Assembly (NCBI GenBank): GCA_024278035.1 | Contig: JAJRUA010000071.1 | Location: forward strand, 1 to 5,748 | DNA from: Planctomycetota bacterium | Lineage (GTDB): Bacteria > Planctomycetota > Planctomycetia > Pirellulales > Lacipirellulaceae | Length of the DNA: 5,748 nucleotides | Direction: 5' to 3' | Shown: in pieces, positions 1-5,640 of the stretch | Numbering within the stretch: position 1 is the first letter of the stretch | Layout of the letters: each line of letters opens with the position of its first letter | Program-made: the position numbers and the translations under genes | The notes under the pieces: model-generated | Told to the model about the DNA's origin: nothing | Databases searched by the model: none | Seen by the model: only the letters and a program-made list of their open reading frames with translations

Positions 1-107
1 CGTAAAAACAGACCTCTGAAGGAGGATCGGCACCAACTTACAAGCTAGGCTTCTCTATATCCCCCCAGTAAGAAAGAGAAAAACCCCGAGAACGGAGAAA
101 CTCGCTC
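1..107 (+). other. Non-coding leader upstream of the HD-GYP gene
   Basis: No supported gene lies here. Frame 1 is open from the window edge to a TAG at 46-48 (15 codons), so the tail of an upstream + gene is possible but cannot be shown. A perfect Shine-Dalgarno-like AAGGAGG at 19-25 has no ATG, GTG or TTG at a usable distance. I see no convincing -35/-10 pair; TCTATAT at 54-60 is the only AT-rich -10-like string and has no good partner. Confidence 0.5.
94..97 (+). promoter_or_regulatory. Ribosome binding site (GGAG) supporting the GTG start at 108
   Basis: GGAG lies 10 nt before the GTG at 108, within a purine-rich stretch (aacggagaaa). It is the reason for accepting a GTG start, since no ATG lies nearby in frame and the next in-frame Met is far inside the protein. 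Confidence 0.6.
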
Positions 108-1760
108 GTGACGCTACCTGCCCCTTCTGTCGATTCGCAAAAAGGCATCCGGCCTTCTCCCGAAGTCAATTTGGGCCTTGAAGTTGAGGTTCCTGAAGCG
201 GTTCGACGCCAAGCGGCCTTGCTGGGTGAATCGCTTCAGGCACCAGTCGTTGTTTGGAATCAAGGGGATCGTGGCTGGGCCCCTGCGGCGGTTTTGCCCT
301 ACAAGGGGGATGTTCCCGCTATCGAGCTTGGCCTTGATGCTGACAGAGCCCAGCAAGTCGCTACAACCGGCAAAACCTCCATCGAACGGGTTTCTGGCTT
401 AGAGGCTGGATGTCACTTTATTGTCCCGTTACTCGAAAATCGCAGCGATCTCTTCTTGGTAAGCGGTGTTTCCTCGTTGGCGACAGAGCAGGCTCTTGGA
501 GCCCTCGTTGCGACTCACCTCACGGCACAAGGTCACGCGACAGAAAACTCCTCTTTGCATGAAGAAAACGATTCCTTTGCCATGCAGTTATCCTCGGACC
601 TGGAGGAATTGACCTTCCTTCGGACGATAGTCGAGCGACTATCCGGCGTCGCGGCAAAAGACGAACTCAGTGGCATGGCAGAACAGACGCTGCCCGTCCT
701 TAATGACTCGGTCCGTGCCCGCTCACTTGTGTTCCTCCTTGTGGAGGATGCTAAGCATCCTTACAGGGCTCGTGTGACGTACCAAGTTGGAGAGGAAAGT
801 CTCAGCAACGAAGCCCTGACAGCGATCGTACGAGATTTTGGGCCCAAGGCTCGGGAGCATACCCTTATTCGTAACTGGTGTGATTCCAATGAACCCTCCG
901 CTGCGCTTGCAAGTGATCGTCCCGAGGCGGTCAGCTCCTTAGTCATCACACCACTCACTTCTGCCGATCAGTTGTTCGGTTGGCTACTAGCGGTAAACCG
1001 GATTCCCTCCTCAAGCCTTGTTGAAAGCTCTTGGCAACTTTCCAGCGACGAGTTCGGCAGCGGCGAAGCGACACTCATGGCCACCTCGGCATCGATCTTG
1101 GCTATGCACGCGGCGAACCTTGAGATGCTCCGAGAGAAAGAGCGGATCATGGTGGGCGTAGTTCGGTCCTTAGTTTCCGCAATTGAAGCGAAGGACCCCT
1201 ACACCTGTGGCCACAGTGAACGGGTCGCCCTGTTCACACGACGCATTGCTGAGCAAATGGGCTACCACACGTACCAAGCAGAACGCATCTATCTTTCGGG
1301 TCTGTTGCATGATGTTGGAAAAATTGGTGTCAGCGATGCCACTCTCACCAAGCCGGGTAAGTTGACGGCTGAGGAGCGAATTGAGATTAGCCATCATCCG
1401 GATGATGGCTGGGCGATTCTCTGCGATTTGGAGCAACTTTCCGATGTCTTGCCGGGAGTTCTCCACCATCACGAACGATGGGACGGCCAAGGTTATCCCG
1501 ACGGCTTGGTCGCTGAAGCGATCCCGCTTGATGGCCGGGTGATGGCTGTTGCCGATGCTTTTGATGCGATGACTTCGGATCGCTCTTACCGTAAGGGAAT
1601 GCCCAATGAGAAGGCGGAAAGCATTCTACGCGAAGGGGCTGGTACTCAATGGGATGCCGCTTGTGTCAACGCGTTCTTCGAGTGCGTTGAAGACATTCAC
1701 CATATTCAATGCCATTACCGGCAACGGGATAAGCAACACCGCAAATCATCTGTCGGCTAA
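108..1760 (+). CDS. Sensor (GAF-like) HD-GYP protein, probable cyclic-di-GMP phosphodiesterase
   Basis: A 550-residue protein with no signal peptide or membrane segment, so probably cytoplasmic. Residues about 25-145 form a weak sensor-like region. Residues about 160-340 look like a GAF domain (LEELTFLRTIVERLSG start, core to about 298), followed by a short helical linker (about 335-352). Residues 353-535 are a complete HD-GYP domain: DPYTCGHSERV with H369, HDVGKIGV with H401 and D402 plus K405, H430-P431, HHHERWDGQGYP with H454, H455 and the GYP at 462-464, then D483 in VADAFDAMTSDRSYR. All expected metal ligands are present. Known for the family: such domains hydrolyse c-di-GMP to pGpG and/or GMP. 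Position 365, four before H369, is Tyr; trinuclear members such as PmGH have Glu there, which suggests a binuclear site (inference). The C-terminus ends in a short basic tail. GTG start with GGAG 10 nt upstream. The gene stands alone, convergent with the pilin operon. The input sensed is unknown. Cyclic-dinucleotide specificity is not settled by sequence alone. Confidence 0.93.
   Translation: MTLPAPSVDSQKGIRPSPEVNLGLEVEVPEAVRRQAALLGESLQAPVVVWNQGDRGWAPAAVLPYKGDVPAIELGLDADRAQQVATTGKTSIERVSGLEAGCHFIVPLLENRSDLFLVSGVSSLATEQALGALVATHLTAQGHATENSSLHEENDSFAMQLSSDLEELTFLRTIVERLSGVAAKDELSGMAEQTLPVLNDSVRARSLVFLLVEDAKHPYRARVTYQVGEESLSNEALTAIVRDFGPKAREHTLIRNWCDSNEPSAALASDRPEAVSSLVITPLTSADQLFGWLLAVNRIPSSSLVESSWQLSSDEFGSGEATLMATSASILAMHAANLEMLREKERIMVGVVRSLVSAIEAKDPYTCGHSERVALFTRRIAEQMGYHTYQAERIYLSGLLHDVGKIGVSDATLTKPGKLTAEERIEISHHPDDGWAILCDLEQLSDVLPGVLHHHERWDGQGYPDGLVAEAIPLDGRVMAVADAFDAMTSDRSYRKGMPNEKAESILREGAGTQWDAACVNAFFECVEDIHHIQCHYRQRDKQHRKSSVG
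1389..1410. repeat. Perfect 22-bp palindrome inside the HD-GYP coding sequence
   Basis: AGCCATCATCC is followed directly by its exact reverse complement, with no spacer, over 1389-1410. Symmetry breaks at the next pair (1388 T, 1411 G). It encodes the segment around Ser-His-His-Pro-Asp-Asp-Gly-Trp, which includes the metal-ligand H430 and the conserved Pro, so protein constraint may explain part of it. Confidence 0.85.
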
Positions 1761-1772
1761 ACCCGGCGCCTT

Positions 1773-1787
1773 CTCCGATGATCGGGG
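1773..1787 (+). terminator. Weak candidate terminator after the HD-GYP gene
   Basis: Twelve nt after the TAA, CTCCGA and TCGGGG can pair around the loop TGA (six pairs, one a T-G wobble). The sequence after it (tctgttgctt) is only moderately T-rich. The stem is short, so this is a candidate only. The rest of the 1761-1890 gap between the two convergent genes shows no better hairpin on either strand. Confidence 0.25.
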
Positions 1788-1890
1788 TCTGTTGCTTGGC
1801 TAGCGCAGGACTCAATAGGTTCATCGGTAGGCTGACGCCCACACCACTCGCCAATCATCACCCGTTTTGCTGGAGCTGTGAAAGAAGAAC

Positions 1891-3171
1891 TCAATACGCC
1901 ACGCGACGACGGCTGCCGGGGATGAGCCTTACGCCCTGTCCCGCCGAAAATCCAATCGGCGGGTAGTTCAATGCGTAGGGGCGATAAGTGGCGTCTACCT
2001 CTTGGTTACTCTCGACCTTGATCTCGTTGGCGACAACGAACCCTTCGTAGTCGCAATCTTGCTGAATAGTAACGGTTCCCGTCGCGTAGACGCCTCCCGT
2101 GATTTTTGAAGGGTAGCTGTCATCCGTCGAGTCGTCACTTTCTCCGTTGTACGGCAAGCCCACAGGGTTGTAATTAACCCCGTAGATTATCTCGGAAAGA
2201 TTACGAACGGTTATCATAAAAAACTGATAGGCGGTGCCGATCGAAATATCACCATCCACGAGCAAAGTAGGTTGGTTCGGCGATAGGGGATCAAGCATCA
2301 CAGGCGCCCTCACCTCGCTATCTCCTCCAAGATTAAAGAGATAGAGCGTACCCGACAGGCGTATTCGACTGATTCGGATCGGCTCTTCTTGGCAGTCGAT
2401 CACATAAATCCCCCAGGGGTTCGGTTCGCCGAACGGGTTATGGTTAGGACCAAGCACCAACCCCTTTAGTTCATGAGTAGAACCATTCTTGGGGAGGTCG
2501 CTAATGCCAATCGGCGTCCCGCGTGCAAGGTAATAATCAAAGACATGTTCGCCAGGCATCTCTCGCAGTGGCACCCCAGAGGCGATGGCCCCATTGTAGG
2601 TATCCCCCTCCACATCGCCTGTAGCTTCGCTATCCAAATCAACCGTCGCGCTGTCCGCCTGAATGTCTCCGCTGGAAGAGAGAAAGCCGATTCCTGCAAG
2701 GGTGGCCCCCGAATCGATTTCCAAATTTTCCTTAGCATGAGCCACCGCTTCGAGGCATGTTAGTGCCCGTCCTGCCGGTTCGATGCGTGCCTCTTCCACC
2801 GCGATAGCTCCCCCCACTCGGCCCATGCCTTGCAGTACGGCATGATCCCGAGGGTCGTCGTCCAAGTCGCCATCCGTGTCCGTCACGCTCCAGGTGAAAT
2901 TACCATTCCCCAGGACGGCAGGCGTAGTTTCCACACCACTAGTCATGGTTTGCCGCCAATCGGGATTGCGATTCATCCAGACTAAAGCCTGTTCAATCGC
3001 CGAGGCGGCAAGCAACTGGGCTTCCCGTTGATTGTGCGACGCCCGCGCAGCACGGGATTCGATACGGCCCATGCTGCTCGCCGTGAGTGCAATAACACTC
3101 ACGATTAGCCCGACCCCCATCACAGCGATATAGAGCGTGCCCCGGCGGTGCTGTTTTCTTTTCGTTACCAT
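1891..3171 (-). CDS. GspK/PilX-like minor pseudopilin with a large beta-rich passenger
   Basis: A 426-residue protein from ATG at 3171; a TTG one codon upstream (3174) is possible but less likely. The N-terminus KRKQHRRG|TLYIAVMGVG is a basic leader, a Gly11 cleavage site and a hydrophobic helix to about residue 34. The +5 residue is Ala16 instead of Glu, the hallmark of GspK-type tip pseudopilins. Residues about 48-70 continue the helix (AQLLAASAIEQALVWMNRNPDW). An acidic DTDGDLDDDP loop at 98-107 resembles calcium-binding loops. From about 135 the protein is beta-rich, with short repeated strands (SGATLAGIGFLSSSGDIQADS) and a C-terminal part (KITGGVYATGTVTIQQDCDYEGFVVANEIKVE) that recalls the PilX C-terminal domain (DUF7305-like, from memory). 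It lacks the helical insert expected of true GspK. Three Cys lie at 139, 260 and 373. It is last in the operon, starting 10 nt after the upstream stop with no clear ribosome binding site, so translation may depend on coupling. Tip position is inferred. Confidence 0.8.
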   Translation of the reverse strand: MVTKRKQHRRGTLYIAVMGVGLIVSVIALTASSMGRIESRAARASHNQREAQLLAASAIEQALVWMNRNPDWRQTMTSGVETTPAVLGNGNFTWSVTDTDGDLDDDPRDHAVLQGMGRVGGAIAVEEARIEPAGRALTCLEAVAHAKENLEIDSGATLAGIGFLSSSGDIQADSATVDLDSEATGDVEGDTYNGAIASGVPLREMPGEHVFDYYLARGTPIGISDLPKNGSTHELKGLVLGPNHNPFGEPNPWGIYVIDCQEEPIRISRIRLSGTLYLFNLGGDSEVRAPVMLDPLSPNQPTLLVDGDISIGTAYQFFMITVRNLSEIIYGVNYNPVGLPYNGESDDSTDDSYPSKITGGVYATGTVTIQQDCDYEGFVVANEIKVESNQEVDATYRPYALNYPPIGFSAGQGVRLIPGSRRRVAY

Positions 3172-3181
3172 CAAAATCTAT

Positions 3182-3817
3182 CTAGGGCTGTAAGGCATGG
3201 TTGTTATTCGGAACCGAACGATGAGCGGCGGCTCCTCCATGGACAGAAAGGCTGGCGGTGACGCGTATCGCCATCGTTGTATCAACCGCAGGCAATTGAT
3301 CGACAGCACTATGCTTGGATCGCAAAGCGGCAAGCGAGGTAATGGCACCTTGAGGGTCGGTTACGGTGACAATCACTTGCCGCAGGCCAATATCGCCGGC
3401 CAGTGCTGTCAGAGGAGTTGTTTCTGCAATTCGTCGAACCTCGACGGATCGGCTCCACCCCTCAAAACCGGGGAGGTTCGCTCCGTTTTCTGCCTGCGGA
3501 GGGCTTCTGCTCCAGCCGTGGTAGTCGTCCAGGTCATCGAACGCCTCTCGGTTGGTGGGTGAGCTGGTTTCGTCCGCTTCAATTCCAAAAACGGACGAAC
3601 CCTCTCTCTCTTCGTAGGGGCGAGTCATTATTTCAGCAAGCAATAGCTCCGCCAGCACTTGGGCATTGGCGGACTCTTGCCCCGAACGAGCCGTCTGCAA
3701 AGCAGAGCCAACCGTTTTGAGTGACGCCACCAGCACCACGCCTACCAGCACCGTCGAAACGGCGACTTCGACGAGCGTTACGCCCCGGCGGATTGAATAA
3801 GAAATCGATGGAGTCAT
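3182..3817 (-). CDS. GspI-like prepilin (minor pseudopilin)
   Basis: A 211-residue protein from ATG at 3817. The class III signal is textbook: MTPSISYSIRRG|VTLVEVAVSTVLVGVVLV, with cleavage after Gly12, Glu17 at mature +5 and a hydrophobic helix to about residue 33. The reading frame extends upstream to a TTG at 3943, but that adds 42 residues before the leader, has no ribosome binding site and would overlap the previous gene, so I reject it. After the helix come an LLLAEIMTRPYE segment (about 69-79), an acidic FDDLDDYHGWSRSPPQ motif (93-108) and a VTVTDPQGAITSLAALRS strand region (about 150-168). These I recall as typical of planctomycete type II secretion-like prepilins. It is longer than classical GspI (about 120 residues). 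No Cys is present. No clear Shine-Dalgarno precedes the ATG. The likely role is as a minor subunit in a pseudopilus initiation complex with its neighbours. The GspI assignment rests on the pilin helix and gene position, not on a fold match. Confidence 0.8.
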   Translation of the reverse strand: MTPSISYSIRRGVTLVEVAVSTVLVGVVLVASLKTVGSALQTARSGQESANAQVLAELLLAEIMTRPYEEREGSSVFGIEADETSSPTNREAFDDLDDYHGWSRSPPQAENGANLPGFEGWSRSVEVRRIAETTPLTALAGDIGLRQVIVTVTDPQGAITSLAALRSKHSAVDQLPAVDTTMAIRVTASLSVHGGAAAHRSVPNNNHALQP

Positions 3818-3855
3818 TCTTATGGACCAAAATGCATCAGGAAAGCGACAAGCCG

Positions 3856-3872
3856 ACCAGCGGAAGGCTGGT
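3856..3872 (-). other. Stem-loop in the 103-nt gap between the GspJ-like and GspI-like genes
   Basis: In the transcript ACCAGC pairs perfectly with GCTGGT around the loop CTTCC (six pairs). It sits 3' of the GspJ-like stop (3921) and 39 nt before the GspI-like ATG (3817), the only sizeable gap in an otherwise tight operon. No T-run follows on the minus strand, so it does not look like an intrinsic terminator. It could be a processing or stability element, or chance. Confidence 0.35.
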
Positions 3873-3920
3873 TTTAGCGAGTAGGTACTGATACCGAGAG
3901 TAAAGTTGCTGATACATCCT

Positions 3921-4985
3921 TCAGAAATCCTGGGCTGGTGCAACGATCATGGTTAACGAACGAAACCTTCTTTTTTTCGTCAGGGAAAAATCCGTTTCGC
4001 CACTCGCCCCGTTTGCTCTTAGGACTTTGTAGCCACACCCCCCGCTTACTTCCTCTTCCGACGCTTCCATGAGCAGAGGAGTATGAGCGGCTAATCCGGG
4101 GCTATCGACGACAATGTCATCCCCTTCAAACCCGCCGAATCGAAGCACGAGTGAGTGATCTAGCAAAGAAGTGCGAGAAGGGCAGGAAGGAGACTCTTCG
4201 TTACCTCCTCGGACTCGGAAAGTGGTAATCGGCGTTCCCGCCGCTTGGTTCGAGATTCGTAGTATCCAGCCAAGAGCGTAGCGATTGTTGCCCCATTGCC
4301 ATTGGTAGTCTGCTGGCTCTCCAGCAGTTGCAATTTTCCACCAAACGCTCAGAGTCACTTTGTTGGCTCGTTGACTTGCATCAAGCAAGATCCAACCCGC
4401 GGGAGGCACAAGACTGCTAACCTCGTTCCCTTGAATCACTATGGCAGCAATGAGAAGTTCGCCTTCGGCAACACCTGTCGGAAGAGAGACCGTCGCACTT
4501 GTCGCCGGGGTTATGAGTTGCTCTAGCGAAAAGGACTCGACCACTGGCCACTTCGGGGCAGGCTCGATCGTCACATCCACCGCCGGTACCAGCCGCTCCG
4601 CATAAGCTAGCGAAAAGGCATCGACATTCCGAAGGACGGGAAACGAACTGCCTCCATTGCGCGATCGAACAAGGGGGGCGCCAGCCGTCCCTCCCCAGGC
4701 ATAGCGAAGTGTCTCGGGCACGTTATCCCCGTCGCGGTCCGGCACCGTGAACTCGATTGCCGTCAACGACCGCTCGGTGTACTTCAGCGCATGACGCGTA
4801 TCGGCCGTCAAGCGAGCCATCGCCGAGTCGGCAGAATTTCGTGCAGCCGAAGCCCCTTTATCAATATCCAACGCGTACGAAGCGATCAACAGTGATCCTG
4901 ACAGACCAACCATAAGCGCACTGGCCGATGCCATTGCGAGGAGCAATTCTATCAGCGTGTAGCCTCGTTTGGCCGAGCGACTCAC
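3921..4985 (-). CDS. GspJ-like prepilin with an extra C-terminal beta-rich domain
   Basis: A 354-residue protein with GTG start at 4985. The leader MSRSAKRG is cut before YTLIELLLAMASASALMVG, giving Glu13 at mature +5 and a hydrophobic helix to about residue 38. Residues 50-135 hold the GspJ-like part: MARLTADTRHALKYTERS, the acidic PDRDGDNVPE loop (82-91), TLRYAWGG-AGAPLVRSRNGGSSFPVLRNVDAFSLAYAE. This pattern I remember from planctomycete prepilins. Residues about 150-354 form a second domain: VSLPTGVAEGELLIAAIVIQ, VPPAGWILLD, VWWKIATAGEPADYQWQW, LVLRFGGFEGDDIVVDSPGL, ending in FRSLTMIVAP. It looks like an all-beta sandwich with alternating hydrophobic strands and may bind a ligand or surface (inference). 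Cys268 and Cys317 could form a disulfide. The GTG overlaps the previous gene's TGA (GTGA), so the two are translationally coupled, helped by a strong GGAGG. The total length is well above classical GspJ (about 200 residues). Exact function is unknown. Confidence 0.85.
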   Translation of the reverse strand: MSRSAKRGYTLIELLLAMASASALMVGLSGSLLIASYALDIDKGASAARNSADSAMARLTADTRHALKYTERSLTAIEFTVPDRDGDNVPETLRYAWGGTAGAPLVRSRNGGSSFPVLRNVDAFSLAYAERLVPAVDVTIEPAPKWPVVESFSLEQLITPATSATVSLPTGVAEGELLIAAIVIQGNEVSSLVPPAGWILLDASQRANKVTLSVWWKIATAGEPADYQWQWGNNRYALGWILRISNQAAGTPITTFRVRGGNEESPSCPSRTSLLDHSLVLRFGGFEGDDIVVDSPGLAAHTPLLMEASEEEVSGGCGYKVLRANGASGETDFSLTKKRRFRSLTMIVAPAQDF

Positions 4986-5500
4986 AGAAGCACCTCCACG
5001 GAGCCCGTTTCGTACAGAAGAATCGCGGCGGTTCGGCCGTTGAGAATAAGTTCTATATAACCGGCATTTTGTGAATGGCCATACAAGTCAAACGTGACGG
5101 TTGCTGTTCCATTAAAATCAACCGTGTCAATCTTCACGGCAAACCCGGCGCTTGCTAGGGAGACCCAGAGCGGCTCACTGGGTCGATCAAGCATCGTCAT
5201 ATCAGCCGAACTGTAACTACCATTTCCCGAATCAAAAACGATGGTCCGGCTTGTAGAAAACTGCTGGGCCTCGCTACGGGCACGTCGTAAATCGGCCGCA
5301 AGTCGTTTGGCGACACACTCCAAATGGGTCGCCTCCAACGCTGCCCGGTACTTGGGTGCCGCCACCCCGGCCATCACACCGAGCAGCATTACCACAATCA
5401 ACAGCTCGACAAACGAAAACGCCTGCCTCTGTTGACCCGTTCTCCAATAAACTGGCCGCCATTTTTCCACCAGAACTCCTACCAAAACGCTATAATTCAT
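4982..5500 (-). CDS. GspH/FimT-like prepilin, first gene of the pseudopilin operon
   Basis: A 172-residue protein if the ATG at 5500 is used. Its pilin helix is FSFVELLIVVMLLGVMAGVAAPKY (residues 28-51), with Glu32 at +5, so a prepilin fold is secure. The expected Gly at -1 is replaced by Ala27 (QRQA|FSF). Residues 52-80 continue the helix with the GspH/FimT-like pattern of basic and Ala residues (VAKRLAADLRRARSEAQQ), followed by strands: RTIVFD at 85-90, then about 110-172 with TATVTFDLYG, YIELILNGRTAAILLY and a closing TGSVEVLL. An alternative start is the in-frame GTG at 5470, with AGGAG five nt upstream, giving a 17-residue leader and a 162-residue protein. It leads the operon and its TGA overlaps the next gene's GTG. 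Known for the family: GspH-type subunits sit near the pseudopilus tip. The start is uncertain; the gene is not. Confidence 0.85.
   Translation of the reverse strand: MNYSVLVGVLVEKWRPVYWRTGQQRQAFSFVELLIVVMLLGVMAGVAAPKYRAALEATHLECVAKRLAADLRRARSEAQQFSTSRTIVFDSGNGSYSSADMTMLDRPSEPLWVSLASAGFAVKIDTVDFNGTATVTFDLYGHSQNAGYIELILNGRTAAILLYETGSVEVLL
4993..4997 (-). promoter_or_regulatory. Strong ribosome binding site (GGAGG) for the GspJ-like gene
   Basis: GGAGG on the minus strand lies seven nt before the GTG at 4985, inside the last codons of the GspH-like gene. It fixes the GTG start and, with the GTGA overlap, indicates coupled translation of the first two operon genes. Confidence 0.8.
5476..5480 (-). 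promoter_or_regulatory. Candidate ribosome binding site (AGGAG) for an alternative GTG start at 5470
   Basis: AGGAG is followed by five nt and then an in-frame GTG (codon 11 of the longer GspH-like reading). The ATG at 5500 has only a GGAG 14 nt away. The neighbouring GspJ-like and HD-GYP genes both use GTG with such sites, which favours this reading. Confidence 0.45.
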
Positions 5501-5513
5501 GCCCTAGCAGGGC
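5501..5513 (-). other. Hairpin immediately before the GspH-like ATG
   Basis: GCCCT and AGGGC pair perfectly around a three-base loop (GCT on the minus strand), and the 3' arm abuts the ATG at 5500. If that ATG is the true start, this stem could hinder initiation. If the GTG at 5470 is used, the stem falls in the untranslated leader. The stem is short, so chance cannot be excluded. Confidence 0.4.
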
Positions 5514-5525
5514 TCTCCCAAGGAT

Positions 5526-5640
5526 AGCCCGCTGCGCTTTGAGCGGCGGGCCGATCGATCCGAGCCCTCTCCACCAGGCCGATCTACGATTCATTCAATC
5601 CGCACAACCCACTTAACCGCCGCAGCCCGCTTCGTTTCAG
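5526..5640. repeat. Imperfect direct repeat, two copies of about 17-18 nt (5526-5543 and 5624-5640)
   Basis: The first copy reads AGCCCGCTGCGCTTTGAG and the second AGCCCGCTTCGTTTCAG. They share AGCCCGCT, CG, TTT and AG, with one base missing in the second and two substitutions. They are about 98 nt apart in the same orientation. The first copy overlaps the 5' arm of the GC-rich hairpin, and CCGCCGC just before the second copy (5617-5623) could pair with the GCGGCGG of that hairpin as an alternative structure. Confidence 0.3.
5527..5551 (-). other. GC-rich stem-loop in the operon leader
   Basis: On the + strand GCCCGCTGC (5527-5535) pairs with GCGGCGGGC (5543-5551) over nine positions, one of them a T-G wobble on the + strand (C-A mismatch in the minus-strand transcript), around a seven-base loop. 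It lies 27 nt upstream of the GspH-like ATG. No T-run follows on the minus strand, where the next bases are TATCCTTGGG. It may be a leader structure, or a terminator-like element for a + transcript; neither is shown. Confidence 0.45.

Noticed and set aside
19..25. Perfect Shine-Dalgarno-like AAGGAGG near the window start
   Set aside because: No ATG, GTG or TTG lies at a usable distance, so it does not mark a gene visible here.
746..760. GGATGCT-A-AGCATCC inverted repeat in the HD-GYP gene
   Set aside because: Seven-base arms are likely to occur by chance at this scale, it is inside coding sequence, and nothing nearby suggests a role.
1170..1490. Minus-strand open frame of 106 codons inside the HD-GYP gene
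   Set aside because: It lies wholly opposite a gene with clear catalytic motifs, shows no recognisable domain and has no supporting context.
3197..3562. Plus-strand open frame of 121 codons opposite the GspI-like gene
   Set aside because: It is fully antisense to a gene with a clear prepilin signal, and its translation has the basic, Cys- and Arg-rich look of a shadow frame.
3818..3943. Longer GspI-like protein starting at the TTG at 3943
   Set aside because: It would put 42 residues before the prepilin leader, overlap the previous gene and lacks a ribosome binding site; the ATG at 3817 gives a standard leader.
4310..4327. CTGCTGG-CTCT-CCAGCAG hairpin in the GspJ-like gene
   Set aside because: It is mid-gene with no T-run, and seven-base arms with a short loop are expected occasionally by chance.
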